Source: Candidatus Acetatifactor stercoripullorum (GTDB lineage: Bacteria > Bacillota > Clostridia > Lachnospirales > Lachnospiraceae). From it: a stretch of 64,000 nt of DNA. The DNA is taken from the NCBI GenBank assembly GCA_019114005.1, contig DXGH01000050.1, positions 23,119 to 87,118 on the forward strand. The letters run 5' to 3'. Below the pieces are notes generated by a model that was not told where the DNA came from, did no database searches, and was given only the letters and a program-made list of their open reading frames with translations. The translations under genes were made by a program, and so were the position numbers. Of this stretch, positions 32,049-43,287 are shown piece after piece. Each line of letters begins with the position of its first letter. The first letter of the stretch is position 1.

Positions 32049-32564
32049 ATGGAGAGGCTGTTTGACCTGGACTGGCAGCTTCTGGCGGATTCTTGCCTTT
32101 CGATTATTGCGGTCTTTTTTCTGTTTCTGGCATTGAGCTATCTTTTGTTTAATCCCGCCAGAAAAATGCTGAATAACCGTAAGGAAAAGATAAAAGGAGA
32201 GCTGGACGAAGCCCAAAGGAGCATGGAGGATGCTGGCAGGCTGAAGGCGGAATACGAGGAAAGGCTGAAAAATATTGACAGGGAGGCGGAGGAAATTTTA
32301 AGCTCTGCCCGCAAAAAGGCGCTGGCAAATGAGAGCCAGATTCTTTCCCAGGCAAAGGAGGAGGCTGCCCGCATTCTGGAGAGAGCCCGCATGGAGGCTG
32401 AGCTGGAAAAACAGAAAATGGCTGACAATATGAAAAAGGAAATGATTTCCATAGCGTCCCTGATGGCTGGCAAGGTGGTGTCTGCCACTGTTGACACTGC
32501 TGTGCAGAACCGTCTTATTGAGGAGACTCTGCAGGAAATAGGTGAGAGCACATGGCAAAGTTAG
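32049..32564 (+). CDS. atpF: ATP synthase F0 subunit b
   Basis: A 171-residue stator subunit: one N-terminal membrane helix (LSIIAVFFLFLALSYLLF), then a long amphipathic, Lys/Glu/Ala-rich helix that forms the peripheral stalk. Family length. AGAAAGGAGG precedes ATG 32049, and the gene overlaps atpH by 13 bp. Confidence 0.94.
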   Translation: MERLFDLDWQLLADSCLSIIAVFFLFLALSYLLFNPARKMLNNRKEKIKGELDEAQRSMEDAGRLKAEYEERLKNIDREAEEILSSARKKALANESQILSQAKEEAARILERARMEAELEKQKMADNMKKEMISIASLMAGKVVSATVDTAVQNRLIEETLQEIGESTWQS

Positions 32565-33100
32565 TTTCAAGAATCTACGCAGAAGCCCTGCTGGAGACGG
32601 CGGCTGAGACCGGAAAGGGCCAGGAGATGCTGGAAGAAATCGAAACAGTGAGTGAAATCCTGGAACAGAATCTGGAATTTGACACACTGATGAAGCATCC
32701 GGGTATTCCAAAGCAGGAAAAGGCTGCGGTTGTGGAGCGTGTCTTTCGGGGGCGCGTGTGCGATGAGATTACCGGTTTCTTAAAGCTGGTGGTGGAAAAG
32801 GAGCGCTATAGTCAGCTGCCTGCAATTTTCCGGCATTTTACAGACCAGATGAAAAAGCTGCAGAAAATAGGCGTGGCGTATGTCACTACAGCCTTTGAGC
32901 TGACCAAGACCCAGAAGGAGCAGGTAGAAAAGCGGCTTTTGGAGACCACAGGCTATGTAAAGCTGGAGCTTTATTATGATATTGATCCGCTTTTGATCGG
33001 CGGAATGGTGATCCGCATAGATGACAGAGTGGTGGACAGCAGCGTCCGCACAAAGCTGGATCACTTGACAAAACAATTATTAAATATCCAACTGGGTTAA
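32552..33100 (+). CDS. atpH: ATP synthase F1 subunit delta
   Basis: A 182-residue subunit linking the b stalk to the top of the alpha3beta3 head. N-terminal helical bundle (VSRIYAEALLETAAETGKG, MLEEIETVSEIL) and C-terminal conserved part (DIDPLLIGGMVIRIDDRVVDSSVRTKLDHL) fit OSCP/delta. ATG 32552 overlaps the end of atpF. Confidence 0.94.
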   Translation: MAKLVSRIYAEALLETAAETGKGQEMLEEIETVSEILEQNLEFDTLMKHPGIPKQEKAAVVERVFRGRVCDEITGFLKLVVEKERYSQLPAIFRHFTDQMKKLQKIGVAYVTTAFELTKTQKEQVEKRLLETTGYVKLELYYDIDPLLIGGMVIRIDDRVVDSSVRTKLDHLTKQLLNIQLG

Positions 33101-33128
33101 GCCGTTGGAAGAAAGGTGAGACATCTCC

Positions 33129-34631
33129 ATGAATTTAAAACCGGAAGAGATAAGTTCTGTGATTAAGGAACAGATTATGAGATATGCGGCAGATCTGGAA
33201 GTGTCCGATGTAGGGACAGTCATTCAGGTTGCCGACGGTATTGCCCGGGTACATGGGCTGGAAAAGGCCATGCAGGGCGAGCTGCTTGCATTTTCTGGCG
33301 ATGTATACGGTATGGTGCTCAACCTGGAAGAGGACAATGTGGGCGTAGTGCTTCTTGGAAACGCTGAAAATGTCAATGAAGGAGATACCGTGAAAACCAC
33401 GGGACGGGTGGTGGAGGTTCCGGTGGGCGACGCTCTTTTAGGACGCGTTGTGAATGCGCTGGGACAGCCAGTGGACGGACGGGGCCCTGTGCTTTCCAAC
33501 CAGTTCCGGAGAATTGAGAGGGTGGCAAGCGGCGTTATTACCAGAAAAAGCGTAGACACACCGCTGCAGACGGGGATCAAGGCCATTGACTCCATGGTGC
33601 CCATCGGACGGGGGCAGAGAGAGCTGATTATCGGAGACCGGCAGACGGGAAAGACTGCCATAGCCATTGATACCATAATCAATCAAAAGGGACAGAATGT
33701 AAAATGTATTTATGTAGCCATAGGGCAGAAGGCCTCCACTGTGGCAAACATTGTAAAAACGCTGGAGGAGCACGGAGCCATGACCTATACCACTGTGGTG
33801 ATATCCACAGCCAGTGAGCCGGCTCCCATGCAGTACATCGCGCCCTATTCGGGCTGCGCCATTGGTGAGGAATGGATGGAGAAGGGGGAGGACGTGCTGG
33901 TGGTTTATGACGATTTAAGCAAGCACGCCGCCGCCTACCGCACCCTTTCTCTGCTGCTGCGCCGTCCCCCCGGACGCGAAGCATATCCCGGCGATGTGTT
34001 TTATCTTCACTCAAGACTTTTGGAGCGCGCCGCCAGAATGAGCGAGGAATACGGAGGAGGCTCTCTTACGGCCCTTCCCATTATAGAGACCCAGGCAGGG
34101 GATGTGTCTGCCTATATTCCCACCAACGTGATTTCCATTACCGACGGACAAATTTATCTGGAGACGGAAATGTTTAACTCCGGTTTCCGCCCTGCGGTAA
34201 ATGCGGGACTTTCTGTTTCCCGGGTGGGAGGAGCGGCCCAGATCAAGGCGATGAAAAAGATAGCCGCTCCCATTCGTACAGAGCTTGCCCAGTACCGGGA
34301 GCTGGCTGCTTTTTCCCAATTTGGCTCCGAGCTGGATGCGGACACCAGAGAAAAGCTGGCCCAGGGCGAAAGAATCAAGGAGGTATTAAAGCAGCCTCAG
34401 TATCAGCCCATGCCGGTGGAATATCAGGTTATCATTATCTATGCGGTGACACGGAAGCATCTTCTCGATGTGCCTGTGGAGGAGATTACAGCTTTTGAGC
34501 AGGGATTGTTTGAATTTTTGGACACCAGATATCCGGAGGTGCCGGGGAAAATCAGAGAGGAAAAAGAGATTTCGCAGGAGACGGAGACGCTGCTGGAGAA
34601 GGCTATCCGTGAATTTAAGACTTCCAGATAA
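33129..34631 (+). CDS. atpA: ATP synthase F1 subunit alpha
   Basis: A 500-residue nucleotide-binding, mainly regulatory subunit. P-loop [15 protein letters not shown], then the conserved arginine finger region near [35 protein letters not shown]-terminal beta barrel and C-terminal helical bundle are complete. Preceded by GAAAGGTGAG. Length as for the family; full-length and intact. Confidence 0.97.
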   Translation: MNLKPEEISSVIKEQIMRYAADLEVSDVGTVIQVADGIARVHGLEKAMQGELLAFSGDVYGMVLNLEEDNVGVVLLGNAENVNEGDTVKTTGRVVEVPVGDALLGRVVNALGQPVDGRGPVLSNQFRRIERVASGVITRKSVDTPLQTGIKAIDSMVPIGRGQRELIIGDRQTGKTAIAIDTIINQKGQNVKCIYVAIGQKASTVANIVKTLEEHGAMTYTTVVISTASEPAPMQYIAPYSGCAIGEEWMEKGEDVLVVYDDLSKHAAAYRTLSLLLRRPPGREAYPGDVFYLHSRLLERAARMSEEYGGGSLTALPIIETQAGDVSAYIPTNVISITDGQIYLETEMFNSGFRPAVNAGLSVSRVGGAAQIKAMKKIAAPIRTELAQYRELAAFSQFGSELDADTREKLAQGERIKEVLKQPQYQPMPVEYQVIIIYAVTRKHLLDVPVEEITAFEQGLFEFLDTRYPEVPGKIREEKEISQETETLLEKAIREFKTSR

Positions 34632-34672
34632 TCTGCAGGATCTAAATTTGTATTGGAAAGAGAGGATAGAAT

Positions 34673-36971
<2,299 letters not shown>

Positions 36972-36992
36972 CGCGGAAGGAGAGACAGCATT

Positions 36993-37397
36993 ATGACAGT
37001 GGACAAAAGCTTTCACCTGCGCATTATCACGCCCGACCGGGTGTTTTATGAGGGCGAGGCAAATATGGTGGAATTCAATACCACAGAGGGGCAGATAGGA
37101 GTGCTGCCCGGGCACATTCCGCTGACTGTGATTATAAAACCGGGGATATTGTACATTTATGAACCGGAGGGAGAAAGGCGTGCCGCCCTTCATGCGGGCT
37201 TTGTGGAAATTCTTCCCGATCAAGTGACTATTTTGGCGGAAATTATTGAGTGGCCGGAGGAGATTGACGCTGAGCGGGCGGCTGCTGCGCTGCAGAGGGC
37301 CCAGAAGCGTCTGGAAAGCCCTACGCCGGAAACGGATATAGCGAGGGCGGAGACGGCGCTGTATCGGGCTATGGCCCGCATCCAGGCGCTGAAATAG
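36993..37397 (+). CDS. atpC: ATP synthase F1 subunit epsilon
   Basis: A 134-residue subunit at the foot of the rotor. N-terminal beta sandwich (FHLRIITPDRVFYEGEANMVEFNTTEGQIGVLPGHIPLTVII) and a C-terminal helical hairpin rich in Ala/Glu that can inhibit ATP hydrolysis. AAGGAGAG upstream. Last canonical gene of the operon. Confidence 0.95.
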   Translation: MTVDKSFHLRIITPDRVFYEGEANMVEFNTTEGQIGVLPGHIPLTVIIKPGILYIYEPEGERRAALHAGFVEILPDQVTILAEIIEWPEEIDAERAAAALQRAQKRLESPTPETDIARAETALYRAMARIQALK

Positions 37398-37475
37398 AGA
37401 TTTCCATCCCCTAAACATCGTAACAGGAAGGGTTTTTCTGCATATGCTATGAAAAAGAGATAAGAGGCACTGGGT

Positions 37476-37877
37476 ATGGATATTGAGCAGAGAATGAAAA
37501 AGCCCCTTCCCTTTTACATGACGCATCCCGGTTATTTTGGCCCCGGGAAGGAAAATACCGTACTGCGGGACCTGGAATATCTGCAGCAGACCTATCCCCT
37601 TGAAGTAAGAAAATACCAGCGCAGGGTAGCGGAAATATTGGACAAAATGGATTATGAGGGAAGCATGATATACGACGAGTATCCTGACCGGTACAGTCTG
37701 CTTCATATGACAAAAACCATTCTGAAGATATTGCAGAATGAAGAAATGGAAGCAATGGAGGAATCCGATTCATCCGGCGAGAAATGGCACTGGATGGAGA
37801 ACATGATACAAGTGCTTTTGTGCAATGAGATTTATAAGCGCCGGCATGGCGGAAAAAGAGGATTTTTTGCTTTTTAG
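37476..37877 (+). CDS. Hypothetical protein following atpC
   Basis: A 133-residue, acidic, Tyr/Met-rich protein with no signal peptide or membrane helix: PLPFYMTHPGYF, then helices (EYLQQTYPLEVRKYQRRVAEILDKMDYEGSMIYDEYPDRYSLLHMTKTI) and a basic tail. I cannot assign a family. It starts 78 bp after atpC and precedes the strong terminator at 37914, so it is probably co-transcribed with the ATP synthase. Function unknown. Confidence 0.75.
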   Translation: MDIEQRMKKPLPFYMTHPGYFGPGKENTVLRDLEYLQQTYPLEVRKYQRRVAEILDKMDYEGSMIYDEYPDRYSLLHMTKTILKILQNEEMEAMEESDSSGEKWHWMENMIQVLLCNEIYKRRHGGKRGFFAF

Positions 37878-37913
37878 GGGAACCGAAAATTTTAGTTGTG
37901 ATTTTAAGGCAAA

Positions 37914-37965
37914 GTTATTACAATATAGTCATGGCATGGCCGGACTATGTTGTAGTAACTTTTTT
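37914..37965 (+). terminator. Rho-independent terminator of the ATP synthase operon
   Basis: A 17-bp stem: GTTATTACAATATAGTC (37914-37930) with GACTATGTTGTAGTAAC (37943-37959), two G-U pairs, followed by T6 (37960-37965). Confidence 0.9.
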
Positions 37966-37980
37966 GCGCGACTGAGCAGA

Positions 37981-38043
37981 GTCATAATCTCCTTCGGACA
38001 AGCGCCTTGCTTGCAAAAGCGCCTGTCTGAAGGAGATTATGAC
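37981..38043. repeat. 25-bp imperfect palindrome overlapping the next leader
   Basis: Positions 37981-38005 are the reverse complement of 38019-38043 except for two positions, around a 13-nt loop. The right arm contains AAGGAG-ATT-ATG, an upstream ribosome-binding site and start codon in frame with the methyltransferase gene. It could be an attenuator, a second terminator or a dispersed palindromic element. Confidence 0.7.
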
Positions 38044-38098
38044 GAGCAACGCGAATGCAAGCCTGAAAGGGGTTGCATCTGCTAAGAAGGAAAGAAGA

Positions 38099-39289
38099 AT
38101 GGAAGAATTAGAACAGCTGCTGGATCAGACACTGAACCAGGATTTGATACAGATCATTTTAAGCAATTCCCGGGATGCAAAGCAGGCGATGAAGAGTAAG
38201 GTCCGCCCGGTGCTTTTGAAGGGAGCCCTGCTGTTTCAGGAAACCCTGTACCGGGGAAATCAGGTGTTTCATACCAATTATACAAAGGAAGAGATGAAGG
38301 CAAAAATTCTGAAGGATATGGGTGAGCTGTTTGGTCAGGCCCAGCTTAAGGGCATCTCTTTGGAGGCGTCTGTCCTTGTGAGCAAAAAGGGAAAGGTGAC
38401 GGTGAAAAAAAGACGGCTGTCCCAACAGGAGGGACAAAAGACAGGGAATGCCCCCTTATCCCGGGATTTGTCCCATGACCGCAGTAAGCGCTATATCCTG
38501 CAGGAAGGAATTCCTGTGGATTTTCTGGTGGGGCTTGGCGTGCAGACTCCCGAAGGGAAAATTGTCCGGGCAAAGTACGATAAGTTTCGCCAGATCAACC
38601 GATATCTGGAATTTATTGAGGATGTATTGGACGCCCTTCCAAAGGACCGCTGTATCCGTATTATAGATTTTGGATGTGGAAAATCCTACCTGACCTTTGC
38701 CATGTACTATTATCTTCACCAGCTGAAAAAAAGAGAGATTCAGGTAACGGGGCTGGATTTGAAGGAAGAGGTCATTGAGCGCTGCAGCCTGCTTGCAAAG
38801 TCTCTGCACTATGACGGACTGCAGTTTGAAAAGGGAGATATCAGCACCTACCAGGGGGAGCAGAAGATTGACATGGTGGTTTCCCTCCACGCCTGTGATA
38901 CGGCTACGGATTATGCCCTGGAAAAGGCTGTGAAATGGGGAGCGGAGGTGATTATGGCGGTTCCCTGCTGCCAGCATGAGGTCAACGGGCAGATTCATTG
39001 TGATGTTCTGGAGCCTGTGCTGAAATATGGGGTAATCAAGGAGAGAATGTCTGCGTTAATCACCGATGCCCTGCGGGCGGATTTCCTGGAGCAGAAAGGG
39101 TATCATACACAGATTCTTGAGTTTATTGACATGGAGCATACGCCGAAGAATCTTCTGATACGCGCCGTGAAAACAAAGAAAATGCAGCCTGGGAAGGGAA
39201 AAGGGACTGTTTCTGGAGACACGAAGCTTCAGAGCATCATGGAATTTCTGCATATAGAGCCTACGCTGCAGAAGCTTTTGAAGGAATAG
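38099..39289 (+). CDS. SAM-dependent methyltransferase
   Basis: About 396 residues. The N-terminal part is a helical domain beginning MEELEQLLDQTLNQDLIQIILSN; the C-terminal part is a Rossmann-like methyltransferase with IIDFGCGKSYLTFAMYY as motif I, VTGLDLKEEVIERC as motif II and VVSLHACDTATDYAL as motif IV. The HACDTATD stretch resembles the Methyltransf_32 family (METTL25/GSTCD-like). Substrate unknown. ATG 38099 fits the family N-terminus; an upstream in-frame ATG at 38039 has AAGGAG but lies inside a palindrome. It runs 10 bp ahead of the next gene. Confidence 0.82.
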   Translation: MEELEQLLDQTLNQDLIQIILSNSRDAKQAMKSKVRPVLLKGALLFQETLYRGNQVFHTNYTKEEMKAKILKDMGELFGQAQLKGISLEASVLVSKKGKVTVKKRRLSQQEGQKTGNAPLSRDLSHDRSKRYILQEGIPVDFLVGLGVQTPEGKIVRAKYDKFRQINRYLEFIEDVLDALPKDRCIRIIDFGCGKSYLTFAMYYYLHQLKKREIQVTGLDLKEEVIERCSLLAKSLHYDGLQFEKGDISTYQGEQKIDMVVSLHACDTATDYALEKAVKWGAEVIMAVPCCQHEVNGQIHCDVLEPVLKYGVIKERMSALITDALRADFLEQKGYHTQILEFIDMEHTPKNLLIRAVKTKKMQPGKGKGTVSGDTKLQSIMEFLHIEPTLQKLLKE

Positions 39290-39299
39290 GAAGTAGAGC

Positions 39300-41828
39300 A
39301 TGAAGAAAACCATAATAAAATTATCTGTCTTTCTGGCAGTATTTATTGTGTCCCTGATTGTAGCGGGCAGAATTATGAATCAAGGACATGATAATCTCAC
39401 CATGGAGCTTGCAGAGGCAACCTATCCTATTGTCACCATGGAGAGAAATGGAATTGCATATAATCAGCTCCATGGGTATAGGGAGGCCATGGAGACAGCC
39501 TTCCAAAGGGACACGGTGACGGTTTTGAATGAAAGCCGCAGCACCGATTTTACTGTGGATACCTATGGACGCAATATTACAGGAATTTCCATAGAGGTCA
39601 GGAGCACGGACGGCAAGCGTCTCATAGAGGATACGCCTGTGACAGATTATGAGACAGACGGGGAGCGGATTTATGGGACCATTTCCCTGAAGGATTTGAT
39701 TGAGAAGGACACGGAATATTCTCTGGCTGTGGTGCTTGAGGCGGATGAGGATACGCAGCTGCGGTACTATACGCGGGCCGTGTGGAGCGACAGCTCTTAT
39801 GTGGATGAAAAGCTTGCCTTTGTAACGGACTTTCATCAGCGTCTGTACGATAGAACGGCTGCGGAGGAGCTGACCAAGTATCTTGAAACAGATTCCTCCT
39901 TAGAGGACAACAGCTCCTTTCACAAGGTAAATATACACAGCAGCTTCAGGCAGATCACATGGGGAGACCTGCCGGTGGAAGAGGTGGGAGAGCCTGTGGT
40001 ATCCTTAAAGGAGATTGCAAGCCAGACCGCTTCCATACTTATCAATTATATGGTCTGTACTTCCGGGGAAGAGGAAACGGTGTATTACCAGGTGGAAGAA
40101 TACTATCGGGTGCGTTACACCACAGACAGAATGTATCTTCTGGACTATGAGAGAACCATGACCCAGATACCGGATGTACAGAATATGTATGCAAACAACA
40201 AGATACTGCTGGGAATTACAGATGAAAATGTGCCCATGGTGGAGAGCGAGGATGGAAATGTAGTTGTATTTTTGGCGGCAAACCAGCTTTTCAGCTATAA
40301 TGTGACCAACAACAAGCTCACGGTGATTTTCAGCTTTTATGATGAGCATAATATGGATGCCAGGACACTGTATGGAGAGCATTCCATTAAAATACTGGAC
40401 GTGGATGAAGGGGGGAACGTAGCCTTTGCAGTGTACGGCTATATGAACCGGGGACGGCATGAGGGACAGGTAGGAATCCAGATTTATAATTATGACAATT
40501 CCCTGAATACCATTGAGGAATTGATTTATATACCTTATCAAAATTCATACGCTGTGCTTGCGGCGGAGATGGAGCGGCTTTTGTATTTAAGCCGGGATCA
40601 GAAGCTGTATCTTTCCCTGGACAATATCGTGTATGAAATTAATCTGGAGGAAAAAACCTATTCCCAGCTTGTGCACATCTCCCAGGATGACAGTATGCAG
40701 GTCTCCGAGAATCATAAGATCATCGTGTGGATGGAGGGAGAGGATTTCTATCACGGAAGCAGGCTGTATATCAAAAACCTGGGAAACGGTACTGAGAGTG
40801 AAATTGCCGCAGAGGCGGGGGACGCCATCCTTCCCCTTGGGTTTATGGGAGAAGATGTGATTTATGGAATCGCGCGAAGGGAGGATGTGACGGAGGACAG
40901 CTCCGGAAGTGTCTTTTTCCCTATGTACTGTGTGCGGATCTGTAATTCCCAGGGCGAGCTTTTGATGGAATATGCCCAGGACAATATTTATGTGACCGGA
41001 TGTGTGGTGCGGGACAACCAGATCACGCTGGACAGAGTGACAAGGCTGGAAAATGGAGCCTACGAGACGGCCGCCCAGGATCAGATCATGAATAATGTGG
41101 AAACAGAACAGGGAAAAAACGTGGTGGTTGCGGCGGATATCGACATCTATGAAAGATATGTGCAGATACAGACCAGAAATACCATCGACAGCAGTACGAT
41201 CCAGATACTGACGCCCAAGGAGATGGTATTTGAAGGGGGACGGGAGCTTGCGCTGTCCTCCGAACAGGAAACTGCCAGATATTATGTTTATGGACATTAC
41301 GGAGTGGAAGGCATTTACAGCCTTCCCGCCAGAGCCGTGAACCTGGCCTATGATATGGCGGGCGTTGTGGTGGACAACAGCGGAAGCACTGTTTGGCTTC
41401 GGGGAAACCGTGTGACGAGAAACCAGATCATGGCCATTACAGAGGAAAGTGCCACAGAGGAAAGGGGAAGCCTGGCGGTATGTCTGGACACTATGCTGGA
41501 ATATGAGGGCATTATCCGAAACGCCGAGTATCTGCTTGGCCAGGGACAGACGGCGCTGGACATTCTGCAGGAAAACCTGCCGGATGCCCAGATTCTGGAT
41601 TTGACAGGCTGCAGTCTGGATGCGGTGCTCTATTATGTAAATCAGGATATCCCCGTACTGGCCATGCTGGAAAATGGGGAGGCGGTTCTGATCACCGGAT
41701 TTAATGAGTATAATGTAGTGATCATGGAACCGTCTACCGGACGGCTTTACCAGAATGGAATGAACGACACCACACAGTGGCTTAGTGAAAACGGAAACCG
41801 CTTTATCACTTATATGAGAGTGGAGTAG
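39300..41828 (+). CDS. Large membrane-anchored protein with degenerate C39-like peptidase domain
   Basis: An 842-residue protein: signal anchor at 5-25 (IIKLSVFLAVFIVSLIVAGRI), a long extracytoplasmic region with many short beta-repeats and Asp/Glu-rich loops (possible beta-propeller, about 290-640), and a C-terminal segment with papain-like C39 features. A Cys lies in SLAVCLDTMLEYEG, and VLITGFNEYNVVIMEPSTG has the usual strand but no His, so the domain is probably inactive. The role is unknown; a scaffold or binding function is inferred. It overlaps the converging queT gene by 23 bp. Confidence 0.75.
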   Translation: MKKTIIKLSVFLAVFIVSLIVAGRIMNQGHDNLTMELAEATYPIVTMERNGIAYNQLHGYREAMETAFQRDTVTVLNESRSTDFTVDTYGRNITGISIEVRSTDGKRLIEDTPVTDYETDGERIYGTISLKDLIEKDTEYSLAVVLEADEDTQLRYYTRAVWSDSSYVDEKLAFVTDFHQRLYDRTAAEELTKYLETDSSLEDNSSFHKVNIHSSFRQITWGDLPVEEVGEPVVSLKEIASQTASILINYMVCTSGEEETVYYQVEEYYRVRYTTDRMYLLDYERTMTQIPDVQNMYANNKILLGITDENVPMVESEDGNVVVFLAANQLFSYNVTNNKLTVIFSFYDEHNMDARTLYGEHSIKILDVDEGGNVAFAVYGYMNRGRHEGQVGIQIYNYDNSLNTIEELIYIPYQNSYAVLAAEMERLLYLSRDQKLYLSLDNIVYEINLEEKTYSQLVHISQDDSMQVSENHKIIVWMEGEDFYHGSRLYIKNLGNGTESEIAAEAGDAILPLGFMGEDVIYGIARREDVTEDSSGSVFFPMYCVRICNSQGELLMEYAQDNIYVTGCVVRDNQITLDRVTRLENGAYETAAQDQIMNNVETEQGKNVVVAADIDIYERYVQIQTRNTIDSSTIQILTPKEMVFEGGRELALSSEQETARYYVYGHYGVEGIYSLPARAVNLAYDMAGVVVDNSGSTVWLRGNRVTRNQIMAITEESATEERGSLAVCLDTMLEYEGIIRNAEYLLGQGQTALDILQENLPDAQILDLTGCSLDAVLYYVNQDIPVLAMLENGEAVLITGFNEYNVVIMEPSTGRLYQNGMNDTTQWLSENGNRFITYMRVE

Positions 41829-42312
41829 GAAACAGATATTTCCGGTAGCGCTTCAGGATGCTGTACAAAAGCATTCCAAGAACGCCGCAGGAAATCACCT
41901 CTCCGATGCCTACGGTGAACATGAAATAAGGGATGGAGCCTTCAAAACGGTACACATAGGCAAGCACAAAGGGAACGATCAGAACGTTTGCCAGAATGGG
42001 GGGCAGCACTGCCGGCCACTTTACTCTGAGGTCTCGAAGCAGATAGGTTCCAAAGGCGCCAATCAATGTGGCGGCGCTTCCCAGCACAATATCCCAGGGC
42101 AGGCATCCAGTCATAAAATTGGCCAGGATACAGCCTGCAAACAGGCCTGGTATGGCGGCTGGCGTAAAAAGGGGAAGAATGGTCAGGGCTTCTGAAAAGC
42201 GGACCTGAATGGCGTAATTTGCCAATCCCAGAGCGTTGGCTGCCAGAGTGAGCACAACGTAAAGAGCAGCGATAACCGCTGCGTGGACGATAAATAATAC
42301 CTTTTTGTTCAT
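41806..42312 (-). CDS. queT: QueT-family transporter (queuosine precursor)
   Basis: A 168-residue, six-helix substrate-binding (S) subunit of an ECF-type transporter: AAVIAALYVVLTLAANALGLANYAIQVRFSEALTILPLF is the family's start. QueT proteins import queuosine precursors such as preQ1 or queuine. ATG 42312 has AAAGGAG upstream. The leader contains a probable preQ1 riboswitch, which supports the assignment. Its 3' end overlaps the opposing 842-residue protein gene by 23 bp. Confidence 0.9.
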   Translation of the reverse strand: MNKKVLFIVHAAVIAALYVVLTLAANALGLANYAIQVRFSEALTILPLFTPAAIPGLFAGCILANFMTGCLPWDIVLGSAATLIGAFGTYLLRDLRVKWPAVLPPILANVLIVPFVLAYVYRFEGSIPYFMFTVGIGEVISCGVLGMLLYSILKRYRKYLFPTPLSYK

Positions 42313-42321
42313 TTGTTTTCT

Positions 42322-42400
42322 CCTTTAGTTTTGTTTTTTTGCCGTCAGAGGACGGGTTGGTGAGGAAGGTTTCGAACTCACCGGGGTTTTGGCTGAAATG
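42322..42400 (-). promoter_or_regulatory. Probable preQ1 riboswitch of queT
   Basis: On the minus strand a GGTGAG/CTCACC hairpin is followed by a CCGTC/GACGG hairpin and an A-rich tail (CAAAAAAACAAAACTAAAGG) that runs into the Shine-Dalgarno. A stem-loop plus an A-rich 3' tail that pairs with the loop and blocks the ribosome site is the preQ1 riboswitch plan. The extra hairpin suggests class III, known ahead of queT in clostridia, but class I cannot be excluded. Confidence 0.7.
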
Positions 42401-42481
42401 TTTCGGATGGGAAAATTCAGCCCTTTTAGTATAGCAGGAAAAAGGAGAATGTCAAGATTTTCAGGGGGATATTATACGAGC

Positions 42482-43051
42482 TTATATGAGACCCGCTTTT
42501 TGCAGCCGTCTGCGCAGCTGCAGGCCGATGGACAGGGCAAGCACAAGCTTTACCAGGTCTCCCGGAAGAAAGGGAATCACGCCGGCCGCCAAAGCCTGGG
42601 CAAAGGTGAGGGAGGCCTGATAGGAAAGCCATGCAGTGCCGAAAAGATAGCAGCAGGCTGTGCCAAGGAGCATTCCCGGAAAAAGAAACAGGACCTTATC
42701 GGAAAAACGGTCCACAAAAAAACCACAGATAAAAGCCATAAAAAGAAAGCCTATGATATACCCTCCTGTGGGGCCAAACAGCTTTCCGGCGCCGCCGCTG
42801 AAGCCCGAGAACACAGGAAGCCCTGCAAACCCCAGAAGCATATAAATGATCACGCTGATGGTTCCACGCTTCATGCCAAGAACGGAAACCACAAAATAGA
42901 CCGCCATAGAGCCAAGAGAGATAGGAACGGGACTTATGGGGATTGCAAGGGAAATGGGGCCCAGAATACAGATTACCGCAGCCATCAGGCCCACCAGGGC
43001 CATCTGCTTTGCGTTTGGTTTCAAGGTGATGGTGGAGGTTTTTTGATTCAT
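42482..43051 (-). CDS. bioY: BioY biotin transporter substrate-binding subunit
   Basis: A 189-residue, six-helix S component of an ECF transporter: NAKQMALVGLMAAVICILGPISLAIPISPVPISLGSMAVYFV, then the BioY hallmark GLPVFSGFSGGAGKLFGPTGGYIIGF. BioY binds biotin. The A1/A2/T energy-coupling genes are not in the window. AAAGGAAC is upstream of the ATG. A BirA-type operator lies about 100 bp upstream, indicating repression by biotinyl-AMP-bound BirA. Confidence 0.94.
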   Translation of the reverse strand: MNQKTSTITLKPNAKQMALVGLMAAVICILGPISLAIPISPVPISLGSMAVYFVVSVLGMKRGTISVIIYMLLGFAGLPVFSGFSGGAGKLFGPTGGYIIGFLFMAFICGFFVDRFSDKVLFLFPGMLLGTACCYLFGTAWLSYQASLTFAQALAAGVIPFLPGDLVKLVLALSIGLQLRRRLQKAGLI

Positions 43052-43151
43052 GATAAGTTCCTTTCAATGTAAAATTAGCTCGTCACCGTTATTTTGGTTA
43101 TTACGCCCAGCTTCTGATACTAGGAGTCGAGTTCACAGTCACTCATATCAA

Positions 43152-43182
43152 TGTTAACTAGAATAATGAATATAGGTTAACA
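43152..43182 (-). promoter_or_regulatory. BirA (biotin) operator
   Basis: TGTTAAC (43152-43158) and GTTAACA (43176-43182) form a dyad with a 17-bp spacer, matching the TTGTTAACC-N15-GGTTAACAA consensus of biotin operators. It lies 100 bp upstream of bioY in the right place to cover its promoter. Confidence 0.88.
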
Positions 43183-43234
43183 ATTAAGAATTATATAGCA
43201 GAGGCTAGCTATTGTCAAGTACCTGAAAATAGAA

Positions 43235-43278
43235 AGGCTGCCGCCTTGACAGGTTTTTGATTGTCAAAGCAGCAGCCT
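43235..43278 (-). terminator. Terminator of the PRPP synthetase-like gene
   Basis: AGGCTGCCGCCTTGACA (43235-43251) pairs with TGTCAAAGCAGCAGCCT (43262-43278) with two G-U pairs; on the minus strand TTTCTATTTT follows. Confidence 0.82.
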
Positions 43279-43287
43279 CTTGGGTAT

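Noticed and set aside
42360..42385. tRNA T-arm-like GGTTTCGAACTCACC stretch
   Set aside because: No acceptor, D or anticodon arms can be built around it; the opposite strand folds as a preQ1-type leader.
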